Of a stretch of 43,561 nt of DNA, positions 18,328-26,044 are shown in pieces. The translations under genes and the position numbers were made by a program. Each line of letters opens with the position of its first letter. The stretch's first letter is position 1. The notes below the pieces were generated by a model. That model had not been told where the DNA came from and made no database searches. It saw nothing but the letters and a program-made list of their open reading frames with translations. Origin of the DNA: Candidatus Nealsoniibacteriota bacterium (lineage in GTDB: Bacteria; Patescibacteriota; Minisyncoccia; Minisyncoccales; PWPS01). Location of the stretch: contig PUMQ01000014.1 in assembly GCA_003551435.1 (NCBI GenBank), positions 1-43,561 on the forward strand. The letters are read 5' to 3'.

Positions 18328-19107
18328 TTACGTCACTAGCCACCCTCCGTCAATGTTTACAACCGCGCCGGTCATGTATGAAGAAGCATCCGAAGCAAGA
18401 AAAAGAACAGCTGAGGAGATTTCCTCGGGTTTGCCCAATCGCTTAAGAGGAAGTCTTCCTATCATCGCTTTTATCCCCTCTTCGTCCTGCTTTACCGGGT
18501 CTATCATCGGTGTCTCTATCATTCCCGGAGCAATGGTGTTGATACGGATATTGTAAGGAGAAAGGTCAATAGCCAAAGCAGCCGTCATCCCCGCTACTCC
18601 TCCTTTGGACGCCACATAGGGTGCTGTATTCGGAAATCCGATGCCCATCTGACCCATAGCAACCGATCCGATATTCACAATAACTCCTCCTCCCTGCTCT
18701 TTCATTACCCTGGCGGCAGCCTGAGTACACAAGAAATACCCCCTGAGGTTTATATTAATAACTTTGTCCCATTCTTCTTCCTTCATTTCCAGAAAATCGC
18801 GAAATTCAACTATTCCGGCATTGTTGACCAAAACGTCCACTCTTCCGAAGGTCTCTTTTGCTTTCTCTATCATCTTTTCTACCGCCGACTTGTCTGAAAT
18901 ATCACACTCCACTGCCACCGCCTCTCCTCCTTTATCCTTAATTTCTTCAACCACTTTTTGGCAATCTTCTTTTGATATATCGGAAACAACCACCTTTGCT
19001 CCCGCATCGGCAAGTGCAATACAGTGAGTTCTTCCCATTCCCTGCCTGCCGCCGGTGACCACGGCCACCTTTCCCTCCATGTCAAATAACTCTTTAAAGT
19101 TCTTCAT
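18328..19107 (-). CDS. short-chain dehydrogenase/reductase
   Basis: An NAD(P)-dependent oxidoreductase, 259 residues, classical SDR. Cofactor motif TGGRQGMG (18-25), structural NNAG (95-98), and catalytic S148, Y164 and K168 (YVASK). D43 at the end of beta-2 predicts NAD+ over NADP+. The C-terminal GAVVNIDGGWLVT is typical of FabG/glucose-1-dehydrogenase-like members. Substrate cannot be told from sequence. It is not tightly coupled to either neighbour (61 and 98 bases). Confidence 0.92.
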   Translation of the reverse strand: MKNFKELFDMEGKVAVVTGGRQGMGRTHCIALADAGAKVVVSDISKEDCQKVVEEIKDKGGEAVAVECDISDKSAVEKMIEKAKETFGRVDVLVNNAGIVEFRDFLEMKEEEWDKVININLRGYFLCTQAAARVMKEQGGGVIVNIGSVAMGQMGIGFPNTAPYVASKGGVAGMTAALAIDLSPYNIRINTIAPGMIETPMIDPVKQDEEGIKAMIGRLPLKRLGKPEEISSAVLFLASDASSYMTGAVVNIDGGWLVT

Positions 19108-19168
19108 CGTTTAAAGTTTTCCTTATATAATTCAAAAAGCGAATTACTTTCGGACAAACTCCGTTATT

Positions 19169-20080
19169 TTATAAGCTGTTTTGATTGCCTTTATTTATTA
19201 CTTGGCATATTTTCTCAATAACGTCAGTTGCAAGAAGCGACTCTCCTTTCTCTTCTGCCGCCAACTTTCCGGCCAGGGTATTTACAGCCACCGCTACCTT
19301 TCCCGCCTGCAAAGGAGAATGCCCTCTTGCAAGAAGACTCCCCGCAATGCCGGCCAGTACATCTCCCGTTCCTCCTACCGTAAGCTCCGGAACACCCACC
19401 TCGTTTTCCTCACTGTTTTCACCGTCGGATATGTGATCAACTTCTCCCTTAAGGAGTATTGTAGCTCCAATTTCTTTGGCTGCGCTTTTTACGGCAAAAC
19501 CTCTCTCCTCTTTTGAAAAGTTTTTTACGTTTCTCCCGGTAAGCACATAAAATTCGTACATATGGGGAGTTAACAGCACTTTTTTTTCTCCCAAAAAACG
19601 GTCATGCACCAAACTCTCTTCTTTTTCAAAAGCGTACACCGCATCAGCGTCAACTACCACTGGGACGGAAACTTCTTTTACATACTCTCTTACTGTTTTT
19701 TTCGTTTCTTCTTCCCTTCCTATTCCACCGCCCAAAACAACAGCCATCCGCCCCCTCGAAACATCTTCACCTCCTCGCGTCAAGGCTAAAAGGTCAGGCA
19801 AGTGCTCGGGAAGAAGATGGTCTCCTTTCAACGGAAAAGTTATCAAGTCCGGGCTGAAGGATGCGGCCGTGTCGGCGACTCGCGAAGGAGCGATGATGTG
19901 AGACAGATCGGCTCCCGACCTTAAAGCGGCCATTGCCGAGAGCACGGGTGATCCGGTATAGATTTTTGAACCCCCGATAACAATTACCAGCCCGTAATCG
20001 TACTTGCGCGCATCTTTTTTCCTTTCCGGATAGGCTTTTCTTATCTCTTCAATCATTTTTTCTGTTTTATTTTTGTCCAT
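19169..20080 (-). CDS. nnrD: ADP-dependent NAD(P)H-hydrate dehydratase
   Basis: Repairs hydrated NADH/NADPH. 303 residues from the ATG at 20080 (MDKNKTEK); the open frame runs on upstream to 20203, but that part overlaps the preceding gene and has no family character. Family signs: GGSKIYTGSPVLSAMAALRSGADL near the N-terminus and the nucleotide-binding GGTGDVLAGI motif near the C-terminus, typical of the YjeF C-terminal kinase-like domain. The NnrE epimerase domain usually fused or adjacent is absent here. It is the last gene of ftsZ - galU-like - nnrD, each 9-10 bases apart. Confidence 0.92.
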   Translation of the reverse strand: MDKNKTEKMIEEIRKAYPERKKDARKYDYGLVIVIGGSKIYTGSPVLSAMAALRSGADLSHIIAPSRVADTAASFSPDLITFPLKGDHLLPEHLPDLLALTRGGEDVSRGRMAVVLGGGIGREEETKKTVREYVKEVSVPVVVDADAVYAFEKEESLVHDRFLGEKKVLLTPHMYEFYVLTGRNVKNFSKEERGFAVKSAAKEIGATILLKGEVDHISDGENSEENEVGVPELTVGGTGDVLAGIAGSLLARGHSPLQAGKVAVAVNTLAGKLAAEEKGESLLATDVIEKICQVINKGNQNSL

Positions 20081-20090
20081 AAATTTTGGC

Positions 20091-20879
20091 TTACTGCTCT
20101 CCGCAAATAAGAGCTTTTTGGGCCTTGAAATAATCTTCTTTGTCCCGGAGAGACACCCACTCTCCGTCACACTCGTGCCCGTATACGGACTTCCCGGAGG
20201 CAATCATCCGATTTAAAGCATCCTCAACAGTAGTTTTTTCGCCAGAATTTTTCAGATAGTCAAAAATAGCGGAGGTAAGGATGTACCTTCCCGCAAGAAC
20301 AAGTCGGGACTCCTCTTCTCTTTCTGAAGGGTCTTCTACAATCTTTTTAATTTTGTAAATTCTGTTGGCTATCTTTTCTGCTTCCACTACCGGGCTTTTC
20401 AAAGAGTCACTACCCTCAACCCTTCTGAGCGCGGCTACTTGTTTTTGCGAGGTTCTGTAAACAGAAAAGAGCTGCTCAAGAGACGGTCTCTTTCCCTGGA
20501 AAATGGCCCCCGAAAAAGAAAGTCCGAAAACATCTTCTCCTATCTTTTCCTTAGCCCGAAAAAGAGAGTAGCCGCTTCCCGCCCCCTTCTTTCGCGTAAC
20601 AGAATAAAAAGATATCTCCGAGTATTTTTCTTTAAATTCATCATCCTCTCTGGAGGATTTTTCCATGTTTTTAAAGTGATTCAATACTTCTTTTTTTTCC
20701 GAAGGGAGGATGAATAAAACTTCTTCCGCCCGGCAATCAACTCCCTCGTTTACCAGACTGTGAATCAAGGGGTCCTCGCCCAAGGGAAGAAGCTCTTTGG
20801 GAACGGCGCTTGTTAAAGGGAAAAAAGAATCGTCTGAAAAATCCAAAGAGATGACTATTTTTTTTATGCGGGCGGTCAT
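20091..20879 (-). CDS. GalU-like nucleotidyltransferase homologue, probably catalytically dead
   Basis: 262 residues that align by eye with UTP-glucose-1-phosphate uridylyltransferase over their whole length: PKELLPLGEDPLIH (28-40; GalU PKEMLPLVDKPLIQ), a conserved ENHF-like segment, GRYILTSAIF (197-206) and a C-terminal DKEDYFKAQ. Yet the active-site signatures are missing. The Gly-rich GxGTRxxP loop is SLDFSDDSFFP (11-21), the metal-binding PD is SG (123-124), the catalytic Lys of VEKP is Asp (VEDP, 181-184), and the DCG near the end is SLR. It is expected to bind no NTP in the normal way and may be a scaffold or sensor. It lies 9 bases downstream of ftsZ and 10 bases upstream of nnrD. Confidence 0.75.
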   Translation of the reverse strand: MTARIKKIVISLDFSDDSFFPLTSAVPKELLPLGEDPLIHSLVNEGVDCRAEEVLFILPSEKKEVLNHFKNMEKSSREDDEFKEKYSEISFYSVTRKKGAGSGYSLFRAKEKIGEDVFGLSFSGAIFQGKRPSLEQLFSVYRTSQKQVAALRRVEGSDSLKSPVVEAEKIANRIYKIKKIVEDPSEREEESRLVLAGRYILTSAIFDYLKNSGEKTTVEDALNRMIASGKSVYGHECDGEWVSLRDKEDYFKAQKALICGEQ

Positions 20880-20888
20880 GTATTGAGT

Positions 20889-22220
20889 TTATTGAAGTTT
20901 TCTCAAAAAGGAAGGTCTTTCCCATCTCTTTTCCTCTTTTAAAATTCTTTTCTCTTCTTCATTTTGCGGCTCTTTCGGCTTTTCTTCGGGCGAAGATGCT
21001 CTTTTTTTGTTTATCGAAACAACCGTTATTTTCTCCTTCTCTTCTTTTTTGTTTTTTGTTTTTCTTTTCTTTTTTTCTGCTTTCTTCTTTTTTGGTTCTT
21101 TTTTGCTCTTTGCTTTTTTACCGGAATCAGCGAGCGGCGGTTCTTTTTTAACTGTTACCGTTTTCTCATCTTCTCCCAGCTCTTTTTTAAAAAAATCCGT
21201 CCCGCAACCGGTAGCAAGAAGAGATATCTTTATTTTTCCCCTATACTTATTTTTCTGCATTATTCCAATAATGATTTTCGCTTCGTCCTCTATATGTCCG
21301 GCAATAGCTCGTGAAACCGAAGAAACATCCGTTAATCCTATGTCTTTTCCTCCGGTAACGTTAAAAAGTATCCCGCGAGCATTGCTAATAGAGTAAGGGT
21401 AAAGCGGGCTGGAGACAGCTCTCTTAACTACGCTTTGTACACCCTCTTCAATCTTTCCTTCGGCAGTGCTCAGATATGTAAGTTTTCTGTTTCCTTTTCT
21501 ATTTTCAAGAACCGTCTTAACATCGGCAAAGTCGATGTTTATAAGGCCCGTTTCGTAAATTGTTTCCATCAAGCCCTCCAAGCTCTTGGCCAGGTTTTCA
21601 TTAACTACCCGGAGAGCCTCTTTCAGGGCCGTGTTTTTGTCTACCGTTTCAAAGATTCTTTCATTGGGAAGAACCGTAATCGCGTGCAAGTGGGGACCTG
21701 CTTCTTTAATCGCCTCTTTGGCAATGCGCATTTTCTTCTCCCCTTCAAAAGAAAAAGGAAGAGTGACCACTCCGTAAACCAAACTGCCCATTTCCCTGGC
21801 AGCGGAAGCAAAAACAGGAAGTGCTCCGGAGCCGGTTCCTCCTCCCAGAGAAGCCACGAAAATAACAATATCATAATCTTTAAAAAGAGGCTTTATCTCT
21901 TCTATATCCTCTTCTGCTGCCTTTTTCCCCATCTTCCAATCCATTCCGGTACCCAATCCCCCCGTAATTTTCTTCCCAAAAGAAACACTTTTTATCTTCT
22001 TTTTTTTGGTTACCTCCTCAAGAGCGTGAACGTCGGTGTTTACCGCTGCAAAAAAAACTTTCTTTAAATCCGAAGAGATTCCGGAAATAATCGACCCTCC
22101 GCCCCCTCCAAGGCCGACAACGCGCACCCTTATCTCTTTCAAAGAATCTTCCTCCTTCTTTTTCCGCTTCTCTTTAAGAGAGCGGTTAGCCGTTTTCTTT
22201 TTACTGTTATTTTTTTTCAT
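20889..22220 (-). CDS. ftsZ: cell division protein FtsZ
   Basis: Tubulin-like GTPase of the division ring, 443 residues. After an unusual Lys/Glu-rich N-terminal extension (1-27) comes the nucleotide-binding VVGLGGGGGS, the tubulin signature GGGTGSG (126-132) and the T7 synergy loop NIDFADV (228-234). Residues about 345-425 form a long, strongly basic, low-complexity linker, in contrast to the acidic or neutral linkers of most bacteria. The last residues, RPSFLRKLQ, match the conserved C-terminal peptide that binds FtsA/ZipA/SepF. It is the first gene of ftsZ - galU-like - nnrD and divergent from the receiver gene. CPR genomes often carry more than one FtsZ; no FtsA is seen here. Confidence 0.95.
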   Translation of the reverse strand: MKKNNSKKKTANRSLKEKRKKKEEDSLKEIRVRVVGLGGGGGSIISGISSDLKKVFFAAVNTDVHALEEVTKKKKIKSVSFGKKITGGLGTGMDWKMGKKAAEEDIEEIKPLFKDYDIVIFVASLGGGTGSGALPVFASAAREMGSLVYGVVTLPFSFEGEKKMRIAKEAIKEAGPHLHAITVLPNERIFETVDKNTALKEALRVVNENLAKSLEGLMETIYETGLINIDFADVKTVLENRKGNRKLTYLSTAEGKIEEGVQSVVKRAVSSPLYPYSISNARGILFNVTGGKDIGLTDVSSVSRAIAGHIEDEAKIIIGIMQKNKYRGKIKISLLATGCGTDFFKKELGEDEKTVTVKKEPPLADSGKKAKSKKEPKKKKAEKKKRKTKNKKEEKEKITVVSINKKRASSPEEKPKEPQNEEEKRILKEEKRWERPSFLRKLQ

Positions 22221-22301
22221 TTTAATTAACCCGTCCGCAAAGAAGGACTTTTAAAATAATAACTGCGTCTAATATAGCACAATATAAAATTTTTAAAATA
22301 C

Positions 22302-22330
22302 TTGGCTGTTTTTAAAAATAATGTTATCCT
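22302..22330 (+). promoter_or_regulatory. promoter of the receiver/zinc-ribbon gene
   Basis: -35 TTGGCT (22302-22307), 17-base spacer, -10 TATCCT (22325-22330), 18 bases before the ATG at 22349. It lies in the 128-base divergent gap with ftsZ. Confidence 0.45.
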
Positions 22331-22348
22331 AAAGAAAGATTTATTGAT

Positions 22349-22945
22349 ATGAAAAGGATACTTATCGCCATTGACAGCAGTTTTATTGCTGACTCCCTTC
22401 AGGAAAATTTTCTTCGGGAGGGGTTTGAAGTAGCCACCGCCAAAGACGGGAAAAAGGCACTGGATATTATAGCCCAGGCTCCCCCGGACATAGTAATTGC
22501 CGACGCTAACCTTCCGGAAATAGATGCCTTCGGTCTTCTAGAAGCCATTAAAGAAGAAGAGGCAACAAGAAGAACTCCTCTTATTGTTTACTCAAGGACA
22601 GGGTCCAACCAGCACCGAGAAAAAGCAATGGACTTTGAGGCAAAAGATTTTATCGTCGGACTTTCGGAATCTTTTAAAGATATAGTGCTTAAAGTAAAAA
22701 GCCACCTGGGTGAACAAAGAGCATATATATTTGATATCTCTCCGAACTCAGAAGACAGCGGGCAGATAATAAGAGATCTCGGGCACAAGGACGGCACCAG
22801 CTGCCCCTTTTGCGGTTCAGCACTTTCCTTACATCTTTTGCGGAACCTTTCCTGGGGAGAGAACGCTTTTAAGGCCTCTGTTATCTGCTCCCGGTGCCAC
22901 TTCCGCTACGGAAAATCTCCAAAAGAAGAAGAGGAAGAAGGTTAG
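22349..22945 (+). CDS. degenerate receiver domain fused to a zinc ribbon
   Basis: 198 residues. Residues 1-121 have a CheY-like receiver fold: ILIAIDSS, the phosphoacceptor-position Asp D52 in VIADANLPEID, and S82 in VYSRTG. Two key features are altered. The usual acidic pair at strand 1 is reduced to one Asp (D9), and the invariant Lys of the YxxKP region is Gly (G104 in FIVGLSE). Residues 152-183 form a CxxC...CxxC zinc ribbon (C152, C155, C180, C183), and the tail is acidic. No DNA-binding output domain is visible. Phosphorylation may be weak or absent, so the protein may act as a binding module. It is transcribed alone and converges on obg, sharing four bases at the stop codons. Confidence 0.8.
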   Translation: MKRILIAIDSSFIADSLQENFLREGFEVATAKDGKKALDIIAQAPPDIVIADANLPEIDAFGLLEAIKEEEATRRTPLIVYSRTGSNQHREKAMDFEAKDFIVGLSESFKDIVLKVKSHLGEQRAYIFDISPNSEDSGQIIRDLGHKDGTSCPFCGSALSLHLLRNLSWGENAFKASVICSRCHFRYGKSPKEEEEEG

Positions 22946-23916
22946 AGAGAAGCTTTTTTCTCGGAAATCATTTTATTTAACGCTTCTTTGAGCGGTTTCA
23001 AACTGTCTTCTTCCAAGATAGAAACAGAAAAGACTTCCCTTCCCCTCCCTTTAAACTCTTTCTCCAGTTGGAGAATTTTTTCTTGTAAAACATTATCTCT
23101 TTTGCTTAAAACAATGTACTCGGGTTTTTCAAGAAGAAGCTTATTGTACTTTCCCAGTTCCCTCCGAACCGCTCCGTAATCTTCCAAAGGGTTTTCCGAG
23201 TCCGAGGAAATAAAATGAAATAAAACTCTCGTTCTTTCAATGTGTCTTAAAAATTTAATGCCAAGGCCCTTCCCCAGCGAAGCTCCCTTGATAAGCCCCG
23301 GGATATCGGCGATTATAAGCTCATAGTAGGCGCCAAGGTTGGGTTCCAGAGTGGTAAAGGGATAGTTAGCCACCTTGCTTTTCGCCCGGGTTATTTCGTT
23401 TAGCAAACTTGATTTTCCTACGTTCGGGAGCCCCACAAATCCCACGTCCGCAATAAGTTTTAACTCAAGACGAATTTCAAAAGAATCTCCCTCTTTTCCA
23501 TGCTCAAATTCCTCGGGAGAAGTATTTCTTGAAGAACGGAAACGGAAATTTCCCCTTCCCCCTTCTCCTCCTTTGGCAAGAAGAACTCTTTTGCCTATTT
23601 TTTCAACTTCAGAAACGCTTCCCTTTTCCAGATTATGGATTACCGTTCCTACGGGGACAGTTAAAATCAAATCATCTCCGTCTGCTCCGTCGCGAATTTG
23701 AGAAAGACCGTTTTTTCCGTCTGCCGCTTTAAATTTTTTTTGAAAACGAAACTTTTTAAGAGCTCCAATGTCGGAAATCCCTTCCGCGCAAACATTCCCG
23801 CCCTTTCCTCCGCTTCCGCCCGTAGGACCAAGCTCCATCATATTTTTATTAAACGCAACCACCCCGTCTCCTCCTTTTCCGGCAGTAATGTGAATTGTAA
23901 TATCGTCAACCAGCAT
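22942..23916 (-). CDS. obg: Obg-family GTPase
   Basis: Ribosome-associated GTPase needed for 50S maturation and stress control. 324 residues. The N-terminal Obg domain (about 1-157) has the characteristic glycine-rich runs (GPTGGSGGKGG, GGEGGRGN). The G domain has G1 GLPNVGKS (162-169), switch region YPFTTLEPN, G3 DIPGL (204-208) and an SKRD in place of NKxD (271-274). The C-terminal OCT domain is absent, which is common. It overlaps the end of the converging receiver gene by four bases, and the upstream 150-residue ORF overlaps its start by 11 bases. Confidence 0.96.
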   Translation of the reverse strand: MLVDDITIHITAGKGGDGVVAFNKNMMELGPTGGSGGKGGNVCAEGISDIGALKKFRFQKKFKAADGKNGLSQIRDGADGDDLILTVPVGTVIHNLEKGSVSEVEKIGKRVLLAKGGEGGRGNFRFRSSRNTSPEEFEHGKEGDSFEIRLELKLIADVGFVGLPNVGKSSLLNEITRAKSKVANYPFTTLEPNLGAYYELIIADIPGLIKGASLGKGLGIKFLRHIERTRVLFHFISSDSENPLEDYGAVRRELGKYNKLLLEKPEYIVLSKRDNVLQEKILQLEKEFKGRGREVFSVSILEEDSLKPLKEALNKMISEKKASL

Positions 23917-24358
23917 AAGTTTGTCTTCTCATTTTTTCTTTTAAAGTTTTTCTTACCTTTAAAAAGGAAACCAAGAGGAATATAAGGATCAGTTGAAGAG
24001 AGATCCAAAAAAAGGGATGAAGGAAAATCCATCCTAAAAATAAATTGGCAATGGTAAGAAAGATAAATAGATTAATAACCGCTCCGGCGATTTTTACTTC
24101 CCCCGAGTAGTCCCTCATTTTTTTGCTTTCCACCGCTTTTCCGATCTCTTCTTTAAAAGCGTTCTGGTTTTCCAGTGATTCAGCTACCTGCTTTAAAGAA
24201 ACTTCTAATCCAATCTCATCGTTGTAAAAAACTTTTTTCGAACCGGACCAGTAAAAGCCCTTTTCCTCTAGAAAGGTAACTGCTTTATCAATCTTGTCGT
24301 CCGAATACCAAAAAAAGAGAGAGTTTGCTTTTTTCAGCTGATTCGGCGTAGGCTTCAT
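23906..24358 (-). CDS. two-TM membrane protein of unknown function
   Basis: 150 residues. The N-terminal half (about 1-85) is soluble and helical and begins with a motif like a small helix-turn region (NQLKKANSLFFWYSDDKIDKA split by a loop). Two hydrophobic stretches, about 92-110 and 113-131, form a membrane hairpin, followed by a basic tail. Its 3' end overlaps the start of obg by 11 bases, so translation of the two is probably coupled. No family recognised. Confidence 0.72.
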   Translation of the reverse strand: MKPTPNQLKKANSLFFWYSDDKIDKAVTFLEEKGFYWSGSKKVFYNDEIGLEVSLKQVAESLENQNAFKEEIGKAVESKKMRDYSGEVKIAGAVINLFIFLTIANLFLGWIFLHPFFWISLQLILIFLLVSFLKVRKTLKEKMRRQTYAG

Positions 24359-24384
24359 TTTTGTTTAAGAAAATACTCCACAAA

Positions 24385-24894
24385 TTATCGCCAGTACTTT
24401 TTCCAGAAAATCTCCGCTTTCTTTGTTGGCATTTTTTCTTCCTCGGCGCTAAACCAAGCTTCTATCTCCGGTAATCCATCTTCCTCTTCTCCGAAATAGT
24501 AAACCATTGTGTAATCCCCTCCGTACGGATCATATCCCTTACTGCGTGGCGGACCGAGAACTTTCTCTATCTCTTCAAAGGTCATTCCTACTTTTATCCC
24601 CAACACCTTTCCTCCCGAAAATACTTCAAGGTTGTTTACCACCCCTTGATCTCCGGCAAAAATAAAAGAGGTCCTTATCTCCTCGTAAAAAACAAAGCTC
24701 CCTCCAGGGCCGCCGATAGTTCCTTCAAAGTCCGGTTCTCCGTAAACCTCGATAAGAGTTTCTCTTTTCGCCCCTAGGTACTCTAAAACCGAATCTTCGT
24801 AAATCTTCTCTGGTGCAGGATAAAGCTCAAAAATAATCAGCAGAAGGCCGAGAAAAAGTAAAATATTTAACCAGATTAAAGCTTTGTTGCTCAT
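24385..24894 (-). CDS. membrane-anchored lipoprotein-like beta protein of unknown function
   Basis: 169 residues. Residues about 5-24 are a hydrophobic anchor or uncleaved signal without a lipobox Cys. The rest is soluble and probably extracytoplasmic. The segment GIKVGMTFEEIEKVLGPP (near 100-117) resembles the repeated helix of the SmpA/BamE and DUF4309-type folds (KVGMTxxEVxxxLGxP), and a similar LIEVYGEPDF occurs earlier, suggesting a duplicated fold. Function is unknown. It lies 26 bases upstream of the two-TM gene on the same strand. Confidence 0.7.
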   Translation of the reverse strand: MSNKALIWLNILLFLGLLLIIFELYPAPEKIYEDSVLEYLGAKRETLIEVYGEPDFEGTIGGPGGSFVFYEEIRTSFIFAGDQGVVNNLEVFSGGKVLGIKVGMTFEEIEKVLGPPRSKGYDPYGGDYTMVYYFGEEEDGLPEIEAWFSAEEEKMPTKKAEIFWKKYWR

Positions 24895-24979
24895 AACTTG
24901 ATTCTAGCAAAAAAAAGAAGAAATTAAAAGCCGGTAACTTCCTAATATGACCCCACTTAAGCCTATTTTCACGCCCTTT

Positions 24980-26038
24980 TTACTTTTCTGCTTTGAAAAA
25001 AAGAATGTCTCCGTCTCTTAGAATATAATCTTTTCCTCCATCTTTTATCTTTCCTTCTTCTTTTGCTTTAGACCAACTCCCAAGCTCTGTAAAATCTTTC
25101 CAATATACAACTTCCGCCCTGATAAAATGCTCCCTAAAATCGGTATGCACCTTGCCGGCGGCAATAAGGGCGGTTGATCCTTTTTCAACCGTCCACGCTC
25201 TCGCCTCTTTACTGTTAAAAGTAAAAAAGGAAATAAGATTGAGCACTTGGTAGCTTTTTTTTATCATTTTTTCCAATCCGCTTTCTTTCATCCCGAAAGA
25301 CTCCAGATACTTTTGAGCATCTTTTTCTGAAAGTTCAGCGATGTCTGCCTCAAGCTTGGCATTTATTTTAAGAGTGCCCTCTCCTTCAGCCTCTTCTTTT
25401 GTGTTTTCTTTATCCGTGTTTTTAAGGTAAATAACAGGCTTAATTGTCAGAAAATTAAACTCCTTGATTGCCTCTCTTTCCTCCTCTCTCAATTCCACGC
25501 TTCTTAGCGGTGTCTCGCTTTCCAAAAAACCTTTCACCTTTTTTAAGGTTTCCAATTTTAATTGTTTCTCCTTATCTTCCAGGCGAGCGGTCTTTTTTAA
25601 TCCTTCAAGAACTTTTTCAGCCACCTGAAAATCGGCAGCCACAAGCTCTTTTTCAAGCGTCTTTTTATCCTCTTCCGGATCTATTTTTCCTTCCGTGTGC
25701 ACAACATTTTCATCTTCAAACTCTCTCAAAACCTCCACTACGGCATCTACTTCCCTTATGTGCGCCAAAAACTTATTCCCCAGTCCCTTTCCCTGGTGAG
25801 CGTCTTTAACCAGTCCGGCAATATCGACAAATTCTATGGTAGTATGAACTTTTTTTCGGGATCCGGAAATGCGCACCACCTCTTCAAGCCTTCTGTCTGC
25901 AACCTCCACTGTTCCCACATTAGGATCAATGGTGCAGAAAGGATAATTTTCCGCCGCCACTTGCTTTTTTGTTATAGCGCGAAAAAGAGTTGACTTGCCA
26001 ACATTGGGAAGCCCGACAATGCCAATCTTAAAAGACAT
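24980..26038 (-). CDS. ychF: YchF/OLA1-family P-loop ATPase
   Basis: Obg-related ribosome-associated ATPase linked to redox stress. 352 residues. G1 GLPNVGKST is at 8-16, followed by NYPFCTIDPN and DIAGLVKDAHQGKGLGNKFL, an insert helical domain with charged coiled coil, and a C-terminal TGS domain (RAWTVEKGSTALIAAGKVHTDF). The NxxE motif that sets ATP preference is not cleanly readable; the segment is YLKNTDKE. It starts 6 bases after the stop of the FN3/FISUMP gene on the same strand. Confidence 0.95.
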   Translation of the reverse strand: MSFKIGIVGLPNVGKSTLFRAITKKQVAAENYPFCTIDPNVGTVEVADRRLEEVVRISGSRKKVHTTIEFVDIAGLVKDAHQGKGLGNKFLAHIREVDAVVEVLREFEDENVVHTEGKIDPEEDKKTLEKELVAADFQVAEKVLEGLKKTARLEDKEKQLKLETLKKVKGFLESETPLRSVELREEEREAIKEFNFLTIKPVIYLKNTDKENTKEEAEGEGTLKINAKLEADIAELSEKDAQKYLESFGMKESGLEKMIKKSYQVLNLISFFTFNSKEARAWTVEKGSTALIAAGKVHTDFREHFIRAEVVYWKDFTELGSWSKAKEEGKIKDGGKDYILRDGDILFFKAEK

Positions 26039-26044
26039 ATAAAG

